64,000 nucleotides of DNA from Rhizobium albus (GTDB taxonomy: Bacteria > Pseudomonadota > Alphaproteobacteria > Rhizobiales > Rhizobiaceae), in NCBI GenBank assembly GCA_030160035.1, contig BSNO01000003.1, forward strand, positions 186,001 through 250,000. The letters run 5' to 3'. Each line of letters opens with the position of its first letter. Within the stretch, counting starts at the first letter, position 1. Under the pieces are notes generated by a model, which worked only from the letters and a program-made list of their open reading frames with translations, was not told the DNA's origin and made no database searches. Below are positions 51,129 through 60,535 of the stretch, piece after piece. The translations under genes were made by a program, and so were the position numbers.

Positions 51129-51725
51129 TCAGTTGCCTCGCGCAAAGCCGGCAGCAGGCCCACCCTGGCGCTCAGCGCGTTCGCGCTCTGCCGGATCTTC
51201 GGGTGCCCATCCCCGTTCGGAACCGAATTTGGCAGGCTCATACTTCACCTTCGAGATCGCCCCGCTGAAATCGACGTGCAGTTCGGCCATCTCGTCATTG
51301 GCGCCGCGTGCCATGATCTCGTAGTGGCGCTTCTTGCGATCGACCAGCGCGACGAACTTGTAGCCCGCATCCTCGATCGACTGGCGCACTTCGCTTTCGC
51401 TGGCATAATTGCCGACGAATTTGGCGCGGCGCTCGAACTTGATCTCGACCTCGTCGACATTGCCGTAGCGATCGAGTTCGATCTTGGCACGGTTGCCCCG
51501 AGCGTCCTGGGTATAAGCCTCGAACTCGTCGTCATCGGCTTCGATGTAGGCGACCGGCTGCAGGTCGTAGCGCGCCGCGGCCTCGTTCATCTGCCGGGTG
51601 ATCTGATCGCGATCGCCCGTGAACCAGCCGCTCTGGGCTAGCGCCGGCGTTGCGGCAGCAATGCTCGCACCGAGGGTGAGGGCGGTGCCGATGGCGATCA
51701 GGTTGCGCGTCTTCGAAACAGTCAT
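51129..51725 (-). CDS. Exported PepSY-like domain protein
   Basis: A 198-residue protein with a signal peptide (LIAIGTALTLGASIAAATPA, cleavage near ALA-Q). Residues about 85-165 resemble a PepSY-type beta-alpha-beta module (VRQSIEDAGYKFVALVDRKK then HYEIMARGANDEMAELHVDF), which often inhibits or senses periplasmic proteases. A charged C-terminal tail follows. I use the second ATG (51725) because AAGGAG lies 6 bases before it. Function is unknown. Confidence 0.72.
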   Translation of the reverse strand: MTVSKTRNLIAIGTALTLGASIAAATPALAQSGWFTGDRDQITRQMNEAAARYDLQPVAYIEADDDEFEAYTQDARGNRAKIELDRYGNVDEVEIKFERRAKFVGNYASESEVRQSIEDAGYKFVALVDRKKRHYEIMARGANDEMAELHVDFSGAISKVKYEPAKFGSERGWAPEDPAERERAERQGGPAAGFARGN

Positions 51726-51933
51726 GTCCATCTCCTTGGTTTCATCGTGTCGATGATCGGGAGATAGCAGAGCCACGCTGAATCGACCGCGAACGGTGCG
51801 GTTCAGGCTTCGTTCAGGATGTCAGGAAGAGACGTTGCGCCATGCCGCATCGGTTCGCTTTGGCTGCGAACGGTCGTCACGGCCACGCATGATTGGGCGG
51901 CCGTGATCGAGGAGCGGACGAGGCTGACTGGAC

Positions 51934-52209
51934 TTAGTGGCGGTATTGCTGGATGCGGGTCGTGCGCAGGCCGGCAAGGCCATGATCGTTGATAGAAGCT
52001 TGCCAAGACAGGAATTCTTCGACCGTCAAGGTATAGCGCTCGCACGCTTCTTCCAGGCTGAGCAGGCCGCCGCGAACGGCAGCGACGACTTCAGCCTTGC
52101 GCCGTATCACCCACCGCCGCGTATTGGCGGGTGGAAGATCGGCAACCGTCAGCGGCGACCCGTCGGGGCCGATGACATACTTGACGCGGGGCCGTACCAT
52201 ATCGGTCAT
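51934..52209 (-). CDS. sciP: CtrA inhibitor SciP (DUF1153)
   Basis: A 91-residue helix-turn-helix protein nearly identical in its core to Caulobacter SciP: RPRVKYVIGPDGSPLTVADL, then NTRRWVIRRKAEVVAAVRGG and LTVEEFLSWQASI. In Caulobacter SciP binds CtrA and DNA and represses CtrA-activated genes in G1. A candidate CtrA box lies 53 bases upstream. ctrA, chpT and sciP lie within 4 kb, giving the core of the circuit in one place. Confidence 0.95.
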   Translation of the reverse strand: MTDMVRPRVKYVIGPDGSPLTVADLPPANTRRWVIRRKAEVVAAVRGGLLSLEEACERYTLTVEEFLSWQASINDHGLAGLRTTRIQQYRH

Positions 52210-52262
52210 TCGGACTCTCTACACACACACGTGACCTGAAATTCAAATCTAGACCGCGACGT

Positions 52263-52277
52263 TTAAAAATTACCTAA
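52263..52277. promoter_or_regulatory. Candidate CtrA box upstream of sciP (one mismatch)
   Basis: TTAA-N7-CTAA, ending 53 bases from the sciP start. One mismatch from consensus. sciP is directly activated by CtrA in Caulobacter, so this placement is biologically expected. Confidence 0.45.
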
Positions 52278-52463
52278 GCGAAACGAAACAATTCGTTAGG
52301 AATTGTAAACGATTGGCGACCGGGGTGATTCGTGGCAGCCCGCCATTGCTTGTTTTGGGCCACTTTTGTGCCTATAGGACCGCTGAAGGCTGCTTGAACG
52401 CTTCTGCGGGCAGCCCGCATTGATCGGCGCCTTGAACGCCCTTGAACGCGAAAGATTGTGGAT

Positions 52464-53648
52464 ATGAACAGCCTCGACCTTCCAAAGGCGCCCGCCGATA
52501 CGCGGGTCGTCGTCGCCATGTCCGGTGGCGTGGATTCCTCCGTGGTGGCCGGCCTTCTCAAGCGCGAGGGCTACGACGTCATCGGCATTACCTTGCAGCT
52601 CTATGATCACGGCGCCGCGGTAAAGCGCGCCGGTTCCTGCTGCGCCGGCCAGGACATTGCCGATGCGCGCCGCGTCGCCGATCGGCTCGGCATTCCCTAT
52701 TACGTGCTCGACTATGAAAAGCGCTTCCGCGACGCGGTGATCAACCCGTTCATGGAAAGCTACGTGGCGGGCGAAACGCCGATCCCGTGCGTGGCCTGCA
52801 ACCAGACGGTCAAGTTCGCCGACCTGCTGCAAACCGCGCGCGACCTCGGTGCCGATGCTCTGGCCACCGGGCACTATATCCGCTCGCGCCAGAACGGCGC
52901 GCATCGCGCGCTGCACCGTCCGGTCGATGCGGAGCGTGACCAGAGCTATTTCCTGTTTGCGACGACGCAGGAGCAGGTCGATTACCTGCGCTTCCCGTTG
53001 GGCGGCCTGTCCAAGCAGGAAACACGGGCGCTCGCGGCCGAAATGGGGCTCGAAATCGCCGCCAAGCCCGACAGCCAGGACATCTGCTTCGTGCCGCAGG
53101 GCAAGTATACGGATGTGATCGCGAAGCTGCGCCCGAATGCAGCGCTTGCCGGCGACATCGTGCACGTGGATGGGCGCGTGCTCGGCAGCCATGACGGGAT
53201 CATCAACTACACGATCGGCCAGCGCCGGGGCTTGGGCGTGGCGACGGGAGAGCCGCTCTTCGTCGTTCACCTCGATGCCCGCTCGCGCCGCGTTGTGGTG
53301 GGCCCGCGCGAAGCGCTCGAAACGCGCCGCCTCATCCTGCGGGATATGAACTGGCTCGGCGACGGCGCGCTTGCCGAGATCCCGGCGGAAGGCCTCGAGT
53401 GCTTTGCCAAGGTGCGCTCGACCCGCCCGCCTGCGCCTGCACGGCTGACGCTGGAAAATGGCGGTGCAGTAGTGGAGCTGCTCGATGGTGAAACCGGCGT
53501 CGCCCCAGGGCAGGCCTGCGTGCTCTATTCGGCGCCGGGCAATGACGCCCGCGTTTACGGCGGCGGCTTCATCGAGCGCAGCGAACGCTCCCCCGCCGCC
53601 GAAGCGATGCTGAAGGCACTGATGCCAGGCGAGCACGCGCTCGCCTGA
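52464..53648 (+). CDS. mnmA: tRNA-specific 2-thiouridylase MnmA
   Basis: A 394-residue enzyme that puts sulfur on U34 of tRNA Lys, Glu and Gln. PP-loop SGGVDSS is at 20-26, the catalytic Cys pair in PCVACN (from residue 108) and [13 protein letters not shown], plus the C-terminal barrel with [14 protein letters not shown] use the ATG at 52464; a GTG two codons earlier is possible. It is divergent from sciP. Confidence 0.96.
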   Translation: MNSLDLPKAPADTRVVVAMSGGVDSSVVAGLLKREGYDVIGITLQLYDHGAAVKRAGSCCAGQDIADARRVADRLGIPYYVLDYEKRFRDAVINPFMESYVAGETPIPCVACNQTVKFADLLQTARDLGADALATGHYIRSRQNGAHRALHRPVDAERDQSYFLFATTQEQVDYLRFPLGGLSKQETRALAAEMGLEIAAKPDSQDICFVPQGKYTDVIAKLRPNAALAGDIVHVDGRVLGSHDGIINYTIGQRRGLGVATGEPLFVVHLDARSRRVVVGPREALETRRLILRDMNWLGDGALAEIPAEGLECFAKVRSTRPPAPARLTLENGGAVVELLDGETGVAPGQACVLYSAPGNDARVYGGGFIERSERSPAAEAMLKALMPGEHALA

Positions 53649-53651
53649 CGC

Positions 53652-53681
53652 AAAAAGGGCGGCGAGCCTGCGCCGCCGCCC
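53652..53681 (-). terminator. Rho-independent terminator for the first L,D-transpeptidase gene
   Basis: GGGCGGCG pairs with CGCCGCCC; on the minus strand the hairpin is followed by TTTTTG. It lies 120 bases beyond the gene ending at 53801. Confidence 0.7.
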
Positions 53682-53800
53682 GATCAATCGATCCACGGAA
53701 ATTCACGGCGCATTCTCGGCCTGTACCGAGATCTGCGGCCGTGCGCCTCGGCAAATGGTCGAGACACGCCCGACCACCATGTCGGAACAAGCGGGCTGGC

Positions 53801-54499
53801 TCAGCCGCCGAAGAAGCCGAAGCCCGTATTGCTGCTGGTCTGCGGCGTGCCGAGGTCGGAATAGAGGTTTCCGGCACCGGTTGCCGTCACGATGACCTTG
53901 GTGCCGACGCCGGCTCTTGCGTAGAGGTCGGTCACGTCTTCGTTCATCATGCGGATGCAGCCGGAGGACATGTTCTGGCCGATCGTCCAGGGCTGGTTGG
54001 TGCCGTGGATGCGGTAGATCGTGTCCTGTCCGCCGCGGTAGAGATACATGGCGCGTGCACCGAGCGGATTGTTCGGGCCACCTTCCATGTAGGCTGGAAG
54101 GATGTTGCCCTTGGCGCGCTCGCGTTCGCGCATGGCGGCCGGCGGCGTCCAGCCCGGCCACTCGGCCTTGCGGCCGATGCTGACGGTGCCGGACCAGCCG
54201 AAGCCGTCCTTGCCGACGCCGACGCCATAGCGCGTCGCCATGCCGTTGCCTTCGACGAAGTAGAGATATTTGGACGACGTATCGACGATGATCGTGCCCG
54301 GTCGCTCGCTGGTCTGGAACGCGACCTGGGTGCGCTGGAACTGCGGTGCGGGCATGTTCGGCTGGCTTGCGCGCGCCTGATAGGGCTGCGGTTCCGGAAC
54401 CGCATGGGGGCTGCGCACGAACGCGCCGGCCGGAGCAGCAAGCGTCACGCCGATCGCCAATGCGACAACCGATTGGGTAAGCTTCATGGTGAACGACAT
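53801..54499 (-). CDS. L,D-transpeptidase (YkuD fold), copy 1
   Basis: A 232-residue exported protein. The signal peptide ends PAGA-F. A Pro/Gln linker to about residue 65 is followed by the L,D-transpeptidase domain: TIIVDTSSKYLYFVEGNG, then PLGARAMYL and the catalytic HGTNQPWTIG...SSGCIRM with the nucleophilic Cys. It makes 3-3 peptidoglycan crosslinks or attaches lipoproteins to the wall. GGGGA lies 8 bases before the ATG at 54499. A paralogue lies upstream on the same strand. Confidence 0.93.
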   Translation of the reverse strand: MSFTMKLTQSVVALAIGVTLAAPAGAFVRSPHAVPEPQPYQARASQPNMPAPQFQRTQVAFQTSERPGTIIVDTSSKYLYFVEGNGMATRYGVGVGKDGFGWSGTVSIGRKAEWPGWTPPAAMRERERAKGNILPAYMEGGPNNPLGARAMYLYRGGQDTIYRIHGTNQPWTIGQNMSSGCIRMMNEDVTDLYARAGVGTKVIVTATGAGNLYSDLGTPQTSSNTGFGFFGG

Positions 54500-54601
54500 T
54501 GGCGGTATCCCCAGCCTTTTGAGCAGCATCTGCACTTGAACGCACGATCTGCGTTCAAGTTGCATGACGCGCGAATATACCGCGTGATGGTTTATTTTCG
54601 G

Positions 54602-55372
54602 CTACAGAACCACCACGCGGGTGCCGACCGACACCCGCTCGTAGAGCTCCATGACATCCTCATTGCGCATGCGGATGCAGCCGGACGAGACGGCTTGGCC
54701 GATCGTGTAGGGCTGGTTCGTGCCATGGATGCGATAGAGCGTGGAGCCGAGATAGAGTGCGCGTGCGCCAAGCGGATTTTCCGGGCCGCCGGGCATGTGT
54801 GCCGGCAGGATGCGGCCCTTGGCACGTTCGCGCGCGATCATCTGCGCCGGCGGCGTCCAGCCCGGCCATTCCGCCTTGCGCGTCACCCTCTCGCTGCCGC
54901 GCCAGGAGAAACCTTCCTTGCCGACACCGACACCGTAGCGGCGCGCCTGGCCGCCTGCTTCCACATGATAGAGAAAGCGCTGGCTCGTATCGATGACGAT
55001 GGTGCCGGGCGCGTGGCCGCCGGTATAAGCGACCGTCTGCGGCAGGAATTTCGGATCGAGCGTGCCGACCGGAGCCTGGACGGCCTGGCCTGCGGCCGAC
55101 GCCTGCTGGACCTGGGGCTGGGCGCGCAAGCGGCGCGGCTCGGAGCGTTCCCGCGGAACCTGGACGGCAGCCGCATCGGGCAGGCGGCGGCGCTGGAACA
55201 GGCCGCGATTGGTGTGGACAGGTCCCGCACTGTGCAACTGCATGACCCAGGGGGCCGAAAGATCGGGGCTCAAGACCACGGGCGGCCGGGTGGCATAGCG
55301 GTCCTGCGCCTGGGTGGGCAGGCAGGCGGCAGCGCTGGCCAGCAGCGCGAACAGGCAGACGGTCGTCTTCAT
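54602..55372 (-). CDS. L,D-transpeptidase (YkuD fold), copy 2
   Basis: A 256-residue paralogue of the preceding gene. The signal peptide ends PTQA-Q. A long linker (to about residue 120) is rich in Gln, Pro and Arg. The catalytic domain matches copy 1 almost block for block: TIVIDTSQRFLYHVEAGG, PLGARALYL, HGTNQPYTIG, SSGCIRM, and it ends with SVGTRVVVL. Rhizobiales grow at the pole and use L,D-transpeptidases heavily. The 102-base gap suggests tandem duplication, with a possible own promoter for copy 1. Confidence 0.93.
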   Translation of the reverse strand: MKTTVCLFALLASAAACLPTQAQDRYATRPPVVLSPDLSAPWVMQLHSAGPVHTNRGLFQRRRLPDAAAVQVPRERSEPRRLRAQPQVQQASAAGQAVQAPVGTLDPKFLPQTVAYTGGHAPGTIVIDTSQRFLYHVEAGGQARRYGVGVGKEGFSWRGSERVTRKAEWPGWTPPAQMIARERAKGRILPAHMPGGPENPLGARALYLGSTLYRIHGTNQPYTIGQAVSSGCIRMRNEDVMELYERVSVGTRVVVL

Positions 55373-55548
55373 CGGTGATATCTCCAGCCGGAGGAAAAGT
55401 GCCTAAAACTGGAACGATCCTGGCACCGGCGTGATGACCAATGGTAAATCGGGTGGCGTTCGGGCGGGCTTCGCTCGATCGATCGCGCAAGACGGTTAGC
55501 GCCGGGTTGAGCGATGCGGTTAGCGGTGCGTTAAAGGGAGGAAGGCTG

Positions 55549-56187
55549 ATGGAAATGGCGCGAGATGGACTGCTTGAGGGCGAGGACGGCCGCCCGCGCT
55601 GCTTTTGGCACGGCAATCTGCCGGACTACACCCATTACCACGATACGGAATGGGGCAGGCCGGTCGCCAACGACCAGCGCCTGTTCGAAAAGATCTGCCT
55701 GGAGGGGTTCCAGTCGGGCCTGTCCTGGCTGACGATCCTGCGCAAGCGCGAAAACTTCCGCAACGCGTTCGCCGGTTTCGATTTCGACAAAGTTGCCCGG
55801 TTCGATGACGAGGACATTGCGCGCCTCTTGGGCGATGCCGGCATTGTGCGCCATCGCGGAAAGATCGTCTCGACCATCAACAACGCCGCGCGCGCGATCG
55901 AGATGCGCGACGAGTTCGGATCGCTCGCCACCTATTTCTGGGCGCATGAGCCCGATGCGGCCAGCCGTCCGGCGCGGCTCGACCATGCGACGCTGATCGC
56001 CAACCCGACGACAGAGACCTCCAAGCGCCTTTCGAAGGACCTGAAGAAGCGCGGCTGGACCTTTGTCGGCCCGACCACCGTCTATGCCTTCATGCAGGCC
56101 ATGGGCCTCGTCAACGACCACATCGAAGGCTGCTGCATGCGCGACGAGGTGGAGCGTGAACGGGCGGCGTTCGCCCGTCCGGCATAA
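55549..56187 (+). CDS. tag: DNA-3-methyladenine glycosylase I
   Basis: A 212-residue base-excision enzyme that removes 3-methyladenine. The zinc ligands and family blocks are RCFWHGNLPDYTHYHDTEWG, then LFEKICLEGFQSGLSWLTIL with the catalytic Glu, and GWTFVGPTTVYAFMQAMGLV followed by DHIEGC. GGGAGGA lies 6 bases before the ATG at 55549. Confidence 0.95.
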   Translation: MEMARDGLLEGEDGRPRCFWHGNLPDYTHYHDTEWGRPVANDQRLFEKICLEGFQSGLSWLTILRKRENFRNAFAGFDFDKVARFDDEDIARLLGDAGIVRHRGKIVSTINNAARAIEMRDEFGSLATYFWAHEPDAASRPARLDHATLIANPTTETSKRLSKDLKKRGWTFVGPTTVYAFMQAMGLVNDHIEGCCMRDEVERERAAFARPA

Positions 56188-56194
56188 TCCAAAT

Positions 56195-56689
56195 CTACGC
56201 CGGCAGCATCGGGTAGCGCTGCAGCGACCGAAAGCCCGCAAAGATGAAGAACACCAGGAGCAGGCCCTGCGCCAGCGCGAAAGGTTGTTCTGTGCCCGTC
56301 GGGGCCAGCGCGTTCAAGGCCGGCACCTTCTGGAAGGCCTGGACCACCAGCACGAAGCTGTTGAGGTAGAGCGCGATAAGCGCCGAGACGATGTAGGTCT
56401 CGCGCCAGTGCCCCGCTGCATGTTTCCAGTAACGGGCAATGATCGCCACCACGAGCACCACGGTGGATGCGATACCGACGCCAACGGCGGGTGTGATCGT
56501 GGCGATCGGAAACAGAAAGCCGGTAATCACGGTTGCGGCGGTCGAGATCAGGAACACTTCCGTCCAGTGCTCGCGGCGCCGTGCGGTCAGCCAGCCATGC
56601 AACACGACGAAGCCGGCGAGAATGCCGACCAGGCTCAGAACCAAATGAAAGAGGGTGAAAGGGGTCTTTCCGAATAGCGTGGAGATCAC
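56195..56689 (-). CDS. Small polytopic membrane protein
   Basis: A 164-residue inner-membrane protein with about five TM helices (LFHLVLSLVGILAGFVVLHG, ATVITGFLFPIATI, GVGIASTVVLVVAIIA, YIVSALIALYLNSFVLVV, ALAQGLLLVFFIFAGF). The start codon is GTG and overlaps a TGA that ends a short upstream frame (56686-56817). The family is not known to me. It is convergent with tag. Confidence 0.75.
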   Translation of the reverse strand: MISTLFGKTPFTLFHLVLSLVGILAGFVVLHGWLTARRREHWTEVFLISTAATVITGFLFPIATITPAVGVGIASTVVLVVAIIARYWKHAAGHWRETYIVSALIALYLNSFVLVVQAFQKVPALNALAPTGTEQPFALAQGLLLVFFIFAGFRSLQRYPMLPA

Positions 56690-56817
56690 TCCTGTTCGAT
56701 GACGCCGCGATCATACGCCTTCCCGTGGTAGTTGAGAAGCTGCTTAAGCACCGCCGCCCGCTCGAGCCACCAGCCTCGATTTGAGCCGTGCCAGCCGGTC
56801 ATCCAGGCTTGCATCAT
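56686..56817 (-). CDS. Possible short upstream peptide coupled to the membrane protein
   Basis: A 43-residue frame (MMQAWMTGWHGSNR onwards, with two Trp in WWLERAAVLKQLL). Its TGA overlaps the GTG of the membrane protein, which fits translational coupling. It has no clear ribosome site, and there is no homologue that I recognise. It may be a leader peptide or simply upstream sequence. Confidence 0.25.
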   Translation of the reverse strand: MMQAWMTGWHGSNRGWWLERAAVLKQLLNYHGKAYDRGVIEQE

Positions 56818-56913
56818 GCGGGCGGCCTGAACTTGCGACAACCATTCCGATCCTTTAGGAACCGCGACTGAAAAGCTGAAGTCAAACGTGACGCATTCGT
56901 CGCCAGGTTCCCC

Positions 56914-58515
56914 ATGTCCGATAAGAAGAAAAAGCCGCAGAAGCTGAAGGCCCGCTTGCCGCGCGGGTTCGGCGACCGTTCGCCCGCAGACATCCGCGCG
57001 ACCGACGAGATGGTGGCGAAGATCAAGGCCGTCTATGAGCGCTACGGCTTCGACCCGGTCGAAACGCCGATGTTCGAATACACCGACGCGCTCGGCAAGT
57101 TCCTGCCCGACAGCGACCGGCCGAACGAGGGCGTGTTCTCGCTGACCGACGACGACGAGCAGTGGATGAGCCTGCGCTACGATCTGACTGCGCCGCTCGC
57201 CCGCCACGTCGCCGAGAACTTCAACGACATCCAGTTGCCCTACCGCACCTACCGTGCCGGCTGGGTGTTCCGCAACGAAAAGCCCGGCCCCGGCCGTTTC
57301 CGCCAGTTCATGCAGTTCGACGCCGACACGGTGGGCGCCCCGGGCGTCCAGGCCGACGCCGAGATGTGCATGATGATGGCCGACGTGATGGAAGCGCTGG
57401 GGATCAAGCGCGGTGACTACGTGATCCGCGTGAACAATCGCAAGGTGCTGGATGGCGTGCTGGAGGCCATCGGCCTCGGCGGCGACGAAAATGCCGAGCG
57501 CCGGCTGACGGTGCTGCGTGCGATCGACAAGCTGGACAAGTTCGGCGTCGAGGGTGTGCGGCAATTGCTGGGCGCAGGCCGCAAGGACGAGAGCGGAGAT
57601 TTTACGAAGGGTGCTGGGCTGGATGAGGACAATATAGATCATTTGCTTTCGTTGTTTCGGATCGAAATTCAAACCGAAGCTTTCGCGCAGTATGTCGGTT
57701 CTAAAAATTCAGCCGCAGAAGGCAGGGTTGCTTTAAGGGAGAGAAATCGCGCCTCGATCAACTTGGCAGCGATGGAAAACGTTCTACGCAATGGTGAATC
57801 TGCTGGAATAGATGAGCTTCGTGATATGTGGGCGTTGTTTATTAGCTGCGGATACGACGACGGCCGCATCCGCATAGACCCATCCTGCGTCCGCGGTCTC
57901 GAATACTACACTGGCCCCGTCTTCGAAGCCGAATTGCTCGCCGAAATTCCCAACGAAAAGGGCGAGATCGTGCGTTTCGGCTCGGTTGGCGGCGGTGGGC
58001 GCTATGACGGGCTCGTCTCGCGCTTCATGGGTCAGCCGGTTCCGGCAACGGGCTTCTCCATCGGCGTGTCGCGCCTGATGACGGCGCTGAAGAACCTCGG
58101 CAAGCTCGGTCAGGATCAGGTGGCAGCCCCCGTGCTCGTCACCGTCATGGACCGCGACATCGAGGCGCTCGGCCGCTACCAGCGCTTTACGCAGGAACTG
58201 CGCAATGCAGGCATCCGGGCCGAGATGTTTCAGGGCAACCCGAAGAATTTCGGCAACCAGCTGAAATATGCCGACCGCCGCGATTGCCCCATCGCGATCA
58301 TCCAGGGTGGAGACGAGCGCGCGCAGGGCGTCGTCCAGATCAAGGACCTGATCGAAGGCAAGCGCGCCTCGCAAGCGATCGAGGACAACGCCGCGTGGCG
58401 GGAAGCCCGCGTCGCGCAGGTCACTGTGCCGGAAAGCGAGCTGGTGGCCAAGGTGCGCGAAATGTTGGCGGTTCAAGCTGAAGACCAAGCTAAAGACCGG
58501 ACGGGCGGCGCATGA
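56914..58515 (+). CDS. hisS: Histidyl-tRNA synthetase
   Basis: A 533-residue class II synthetase. Motif 2 is [20 protein letters not shown], histidine-binding blocks are [14 protein letters not shown] and GGGGRYDGL, and motif 3 is [13 protein letters not shown]. The C-terminal anticodon domain follows. It is about 30 residues longer than rhizobial homologues as I recall them. The extra length lies in a segment (residues about 228-310) encoded by DNA of about 47% GC, against 63-67% for the adjoining 60-base blocks by my count. The frame is intact, so the enzyme is probably functional. hisZ begins 7 bases after its stop. Confidence 0.95.
   Translation: MSDKKKKPQKLKARLPRGFGDRSPADIRATDEMVAKIKAVYERYGFDPVETPMFEYTDALGKFLPDSDRPNEGVFSLTDDDEQWMSLRYDLTAPLARHVAENFNDIQLPYRTYRAGWVFRNEKPGPGRFRQFMQFDADTVGAPGVQADAEMCMMMADVMEALGIKRGDYVIRVNNRKVLDGVLEAIGLGGDENAERRLTVLRAIDKLDKFGVEGVRQLLGAGRKDESGDFTKGAGLDEDNIDHLLSLFRIEIQTEAFAQYVGSKNSAAEGRVALRERNRASINLAAMENVLRNGESAGIDELRDMWALFISCGYDDGRIRIDPSCVRGLEYYTGPVFEAELLAEIPNEKGEIVRFGSVGGGGRYDGLVSRFMGQPVPATGFSIGVSRLMTALKNLGKLGQDQVAAPVLVTVMDRDIEALGRYQRFTQELRNAGIRAEMFQGNPKNFGNQLKYADRRDCPIAIIQGGDERAQGVVQIKDLIEGKRASQAIEDNAAWREARVAQVTVPESELVAKVREMLAVQAEDQAKDRTGGA
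57595..57845 (+). other. Low-GC in-frame segment within hisS
   Basis: Bases 57601-57840 contain 112 G/C of 240 (47%), against 40 of 60 and 38 of 60 in the blocks on either side. Codons such as TTT, TTA, AAT, ATA and AGG, rare elsewhere in the gene, are concentrated here. It encodes the domain between the catalytic core halves. See findings. Confidence 0.75.
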
Positions 58516-58522
58516 GGGTTTC

Positions 58523-59659
58523 ATGCCGCTCCTGAACCTGCCGGATTTTACCGATGCGCTGCTCAAGGATCTGGCCGGGCGTCGCACCGAATTGGTGACG
58601 ATCCCGGTGATCCAGCCGGCAGCGCCCTTTCTCGATATGGCGGGGGAGGATCTGCGGCGGCGCATCTTCACGACGGAAAGCGAGACGGGCGAAGCGCTGT
58701 GCCTGCGGCCTGAATTCACGATCCCCGTCTGCATGGGCCACATTGAGGGCAATGCCGGCACGCCGAAGCGCTATGCCTATCTCGGCGAGGTCTTCCGGCA
58801 GCGCCGCGAAGGTCCGAACGAATTCTATCAGGCGGGCATCGAGGATCTCGGCGATCACGACGTGGCCGCAGCCGATGCGCGCGCCGTGTCGGATGCGCTG
58901 GAGGTGCTGCGGGCACTTCTCGCCAAAGATTCCGGCCTTGCGGTGACGATCGGCGATCAGACGGTGTTCGAGGCCGTGCTCGCCGCGCTCGGTCTGCCTG
59001 AGGGCTGGAAGCGGCGTCTCGTCCGCGCATTCGGCGATCGTTCCGCTCTCGACGCGATGCTGTCGTCCCTGTCGCGTGGAGAGGCGGGCAATGGATCGAG
59101 CGAGGCAAGCCGTCTCGTGGAAGCCAACGACCGGGCAGGGCTCGTCGCCCATATCGCCGACCTCATGGACGCGACCGGCTATTCCTCCAATGCCAGCCGC
59201 ACGCCGGAAGAAATCGCCGACCGGCTTCTGGAAAAGCACCAATTGTCGGAAGCGCGGCTCGAAGCTCACGCCTTCTCCGTTCTGACGGAATTTTTGGCGC
59301 TCGACGTTGAACTTGCGGAAGCGCCTGCAGCCCTTGCCAGCTTCGCCGATGCCGCGGGGCTGGATCTGCGCGCCGCACTGTCGCGCTTCGACCACCGGGT
59401 GGCGGCGATCCGCAACCGAAGTGGCGACGTTTCGGCCATGCGCTATCGCGCCGCCTTTGGACGGCCGCTCGATTACTATACGGGCCTCATCTTCGAAATT
59501 GGCGCTGCGGGTCAGGTGCTTGCCGGCGGTGGGCGCTATGACCGCATGCTGACGCTTCTTGGCGCGGCGAAGCCCATTCCGGCCGTGGGCTTCTCGCTTT
59601 GGCTCGATCGGATCACTGCGGTGCGCCAGGCCGACGGCAAAGCCGGGGGTACGGCATGA
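58523..59659 (+). CDS. hisZ: ATP phosphoribosyltransferase regulatory subunit HisZ
   Basis: A 378-residue HisRS-like protein without the anticodon domain. It pairs with short HisG and gives histidine feedback. Class II blocks are [27 protein letters not shown]-like [25 protein letters not shown] and GGGRYDRML. It starts 7 bases after hisS and its stop overlaps the hisG ATG (ATGA), which gives tight coupling of HisZ and HisG. Confidence 0.93.
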   Translation: MPLLNLPDFTDALLKDLAGRRTELVTIPVIQPAAPFLDMAGEDLRRRIFTTESETGEALCLRPEFTIPVCMGHIEGNAGTPKRYAYLGEVFRQRREGPNEFYQAGIEDLGDHDVAAADARAVSDALEVLRALLAKDSGLAVTIGDQTVFEAVLAALGLPEGWKRRLVRAFGDRSALDAMLSSLSRGEAGNGSSEASRLVEANDRAGLVAHIADLMDATGYSSNASRTPEEIADRLLEKHQLSEARLEAHAFSVLTEFLALDVELAEAPAALASFADAAGLDLRAALSRFDHRVAAIRNRSGDVSAMRYRAAFGRPLDYYTGLIFEIGAAGQVLAGGGRYDRMLTLLGAAKPIPAVGFSLWLDRITAVRQADGKAGGTA

Positions 59660-60345
59660 CGATCACGCTTGCGTTGCCCTCCAAGGGCCGGATGAAAGAC
59701 GATGCCCTGGCGGCCTGCGCCAAGGCTGGCCTTGCCATCGAGATGGTGGGCAACGAGCGCTCTTATCGCGGCCGGGTCGTCGGCGATGACAGCATCGATG
59801 TCGCCTTTCTTTCCGCATCCGAGATCGCGCGCGAGCTGGGCAATGGCGGTGTCGATCTCGGCATCACCGGCGAAGATCTCGTGCGCGAAACGATCCCGGA
59901 CGTCGCGCGGCGCGTGGCGATCGGGCCACGTCTCGGCTTCGGCCATGCGGATGTCATCGTTGCGGTGCCGGACATTTGGCTCGATGTGCAGACGATGGCC
60001 GATCTCGGCGACGTCGCCGCCGATTTCCGCCAGCGCCACAACCGAAGGCTGGCGATCGCCACGAAATACTGGCGCCTGACGCGCGATTTCTTTTCCGCCA
60101 AGCACGGCATCCAATTGTATCGGATCGTCGAAAGCCTGGGCGCTACCGAAGGGGCGCCGGCAGCCGGATCGGCCGACATCATCGTCGACATCACGTCCAC
60201 TGGCTCGACGCTGAAGGCCAACCATCTGAAGGTGCTGGAAGACGGCGTCATCCTGCGATCCGAAGCCTGCCTCGTGCGCGCCCTGACCACCGAACCTGAC
60301 CGCCGCGAAGCCGCCGAGGCTCTCGCCCGGCGCTTCGAACACTGA
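59656..60345 (+). CDS. hisG: ATP phosphoribosyltransferase catalytic subunit, short form
   Basis: A 229-residue first enzyme of histidine biosynthesis. Blocks: [15 protein letters not shown], then [23 protein letters not shown] and the PRPP-binding [18 protein letters not shown]. It lacks the C-terminal regulatory domain of long HisG and so needs HisZ, encoded just upstream. The ATG overlaps the hisZ stop. Confidence 0.96.
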   Translation: MTITLALPSKGRMKDDALAACAKAGLAIEMVGNERSYRGRVVGDDSIDVAFLSASEIARELGNGGVDLGITGEDLVRETIPDVARRVAIGPRLGFGHADVIVAVPDIWLDVQTMADLGDVAADFRQRHNRRLAIATKYWRLTRDFFSAKHGIQLYRIVESLGATEGAPAAGSADIIVDITSTGSTLKANHLKVLEDGVILRSEACLVRALTTEPDRREAAEALARRFEH

Positions 60346-60371
60346 CGCCGTTCCAAGCCTTGATCCCATAG

Positions 60372-60409
60372 AAAAGGCCGCTCTCCCGGGAGGGGGAGGC
60401 GGCCTTTTG
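60372..60409 (+). terminator. Rho-independent terminator after hisG
   Basis: AAAAGGCCGC pairs with GCGGCCTTTT, enclosing CTCCC/GGGAG inner pairing, 26 bases after the stop. It closes the hisS-hisZ-hisG operon. Confidence 0.85.
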
Positions 60410-60535
60410 GTGTGCCGGTCTGTCGGGGAAACGACCGGCAGGAGGGAACGGCTGGAGATCGGGGGAGGATGGCTGCCGTTCTGATGATCAATACGCGGCC
60501 TGATCGGAGCGGATCACTGACCCGCCCCGAAAAAA

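Noticed and set aside
55520-55534. CtrA-like TTAG-N7-TTAA upstream of tag
   Set aside because: It overlaps the ribosome-binding region of tag; one mismatch and poor placement make chance the better explanation.
57595-57845. Intein or intron inside hisS
   Set aside because: The segment is too short for an intein, lacks splicing motifs, and the frame codes continuously for the expected intermediate domain.
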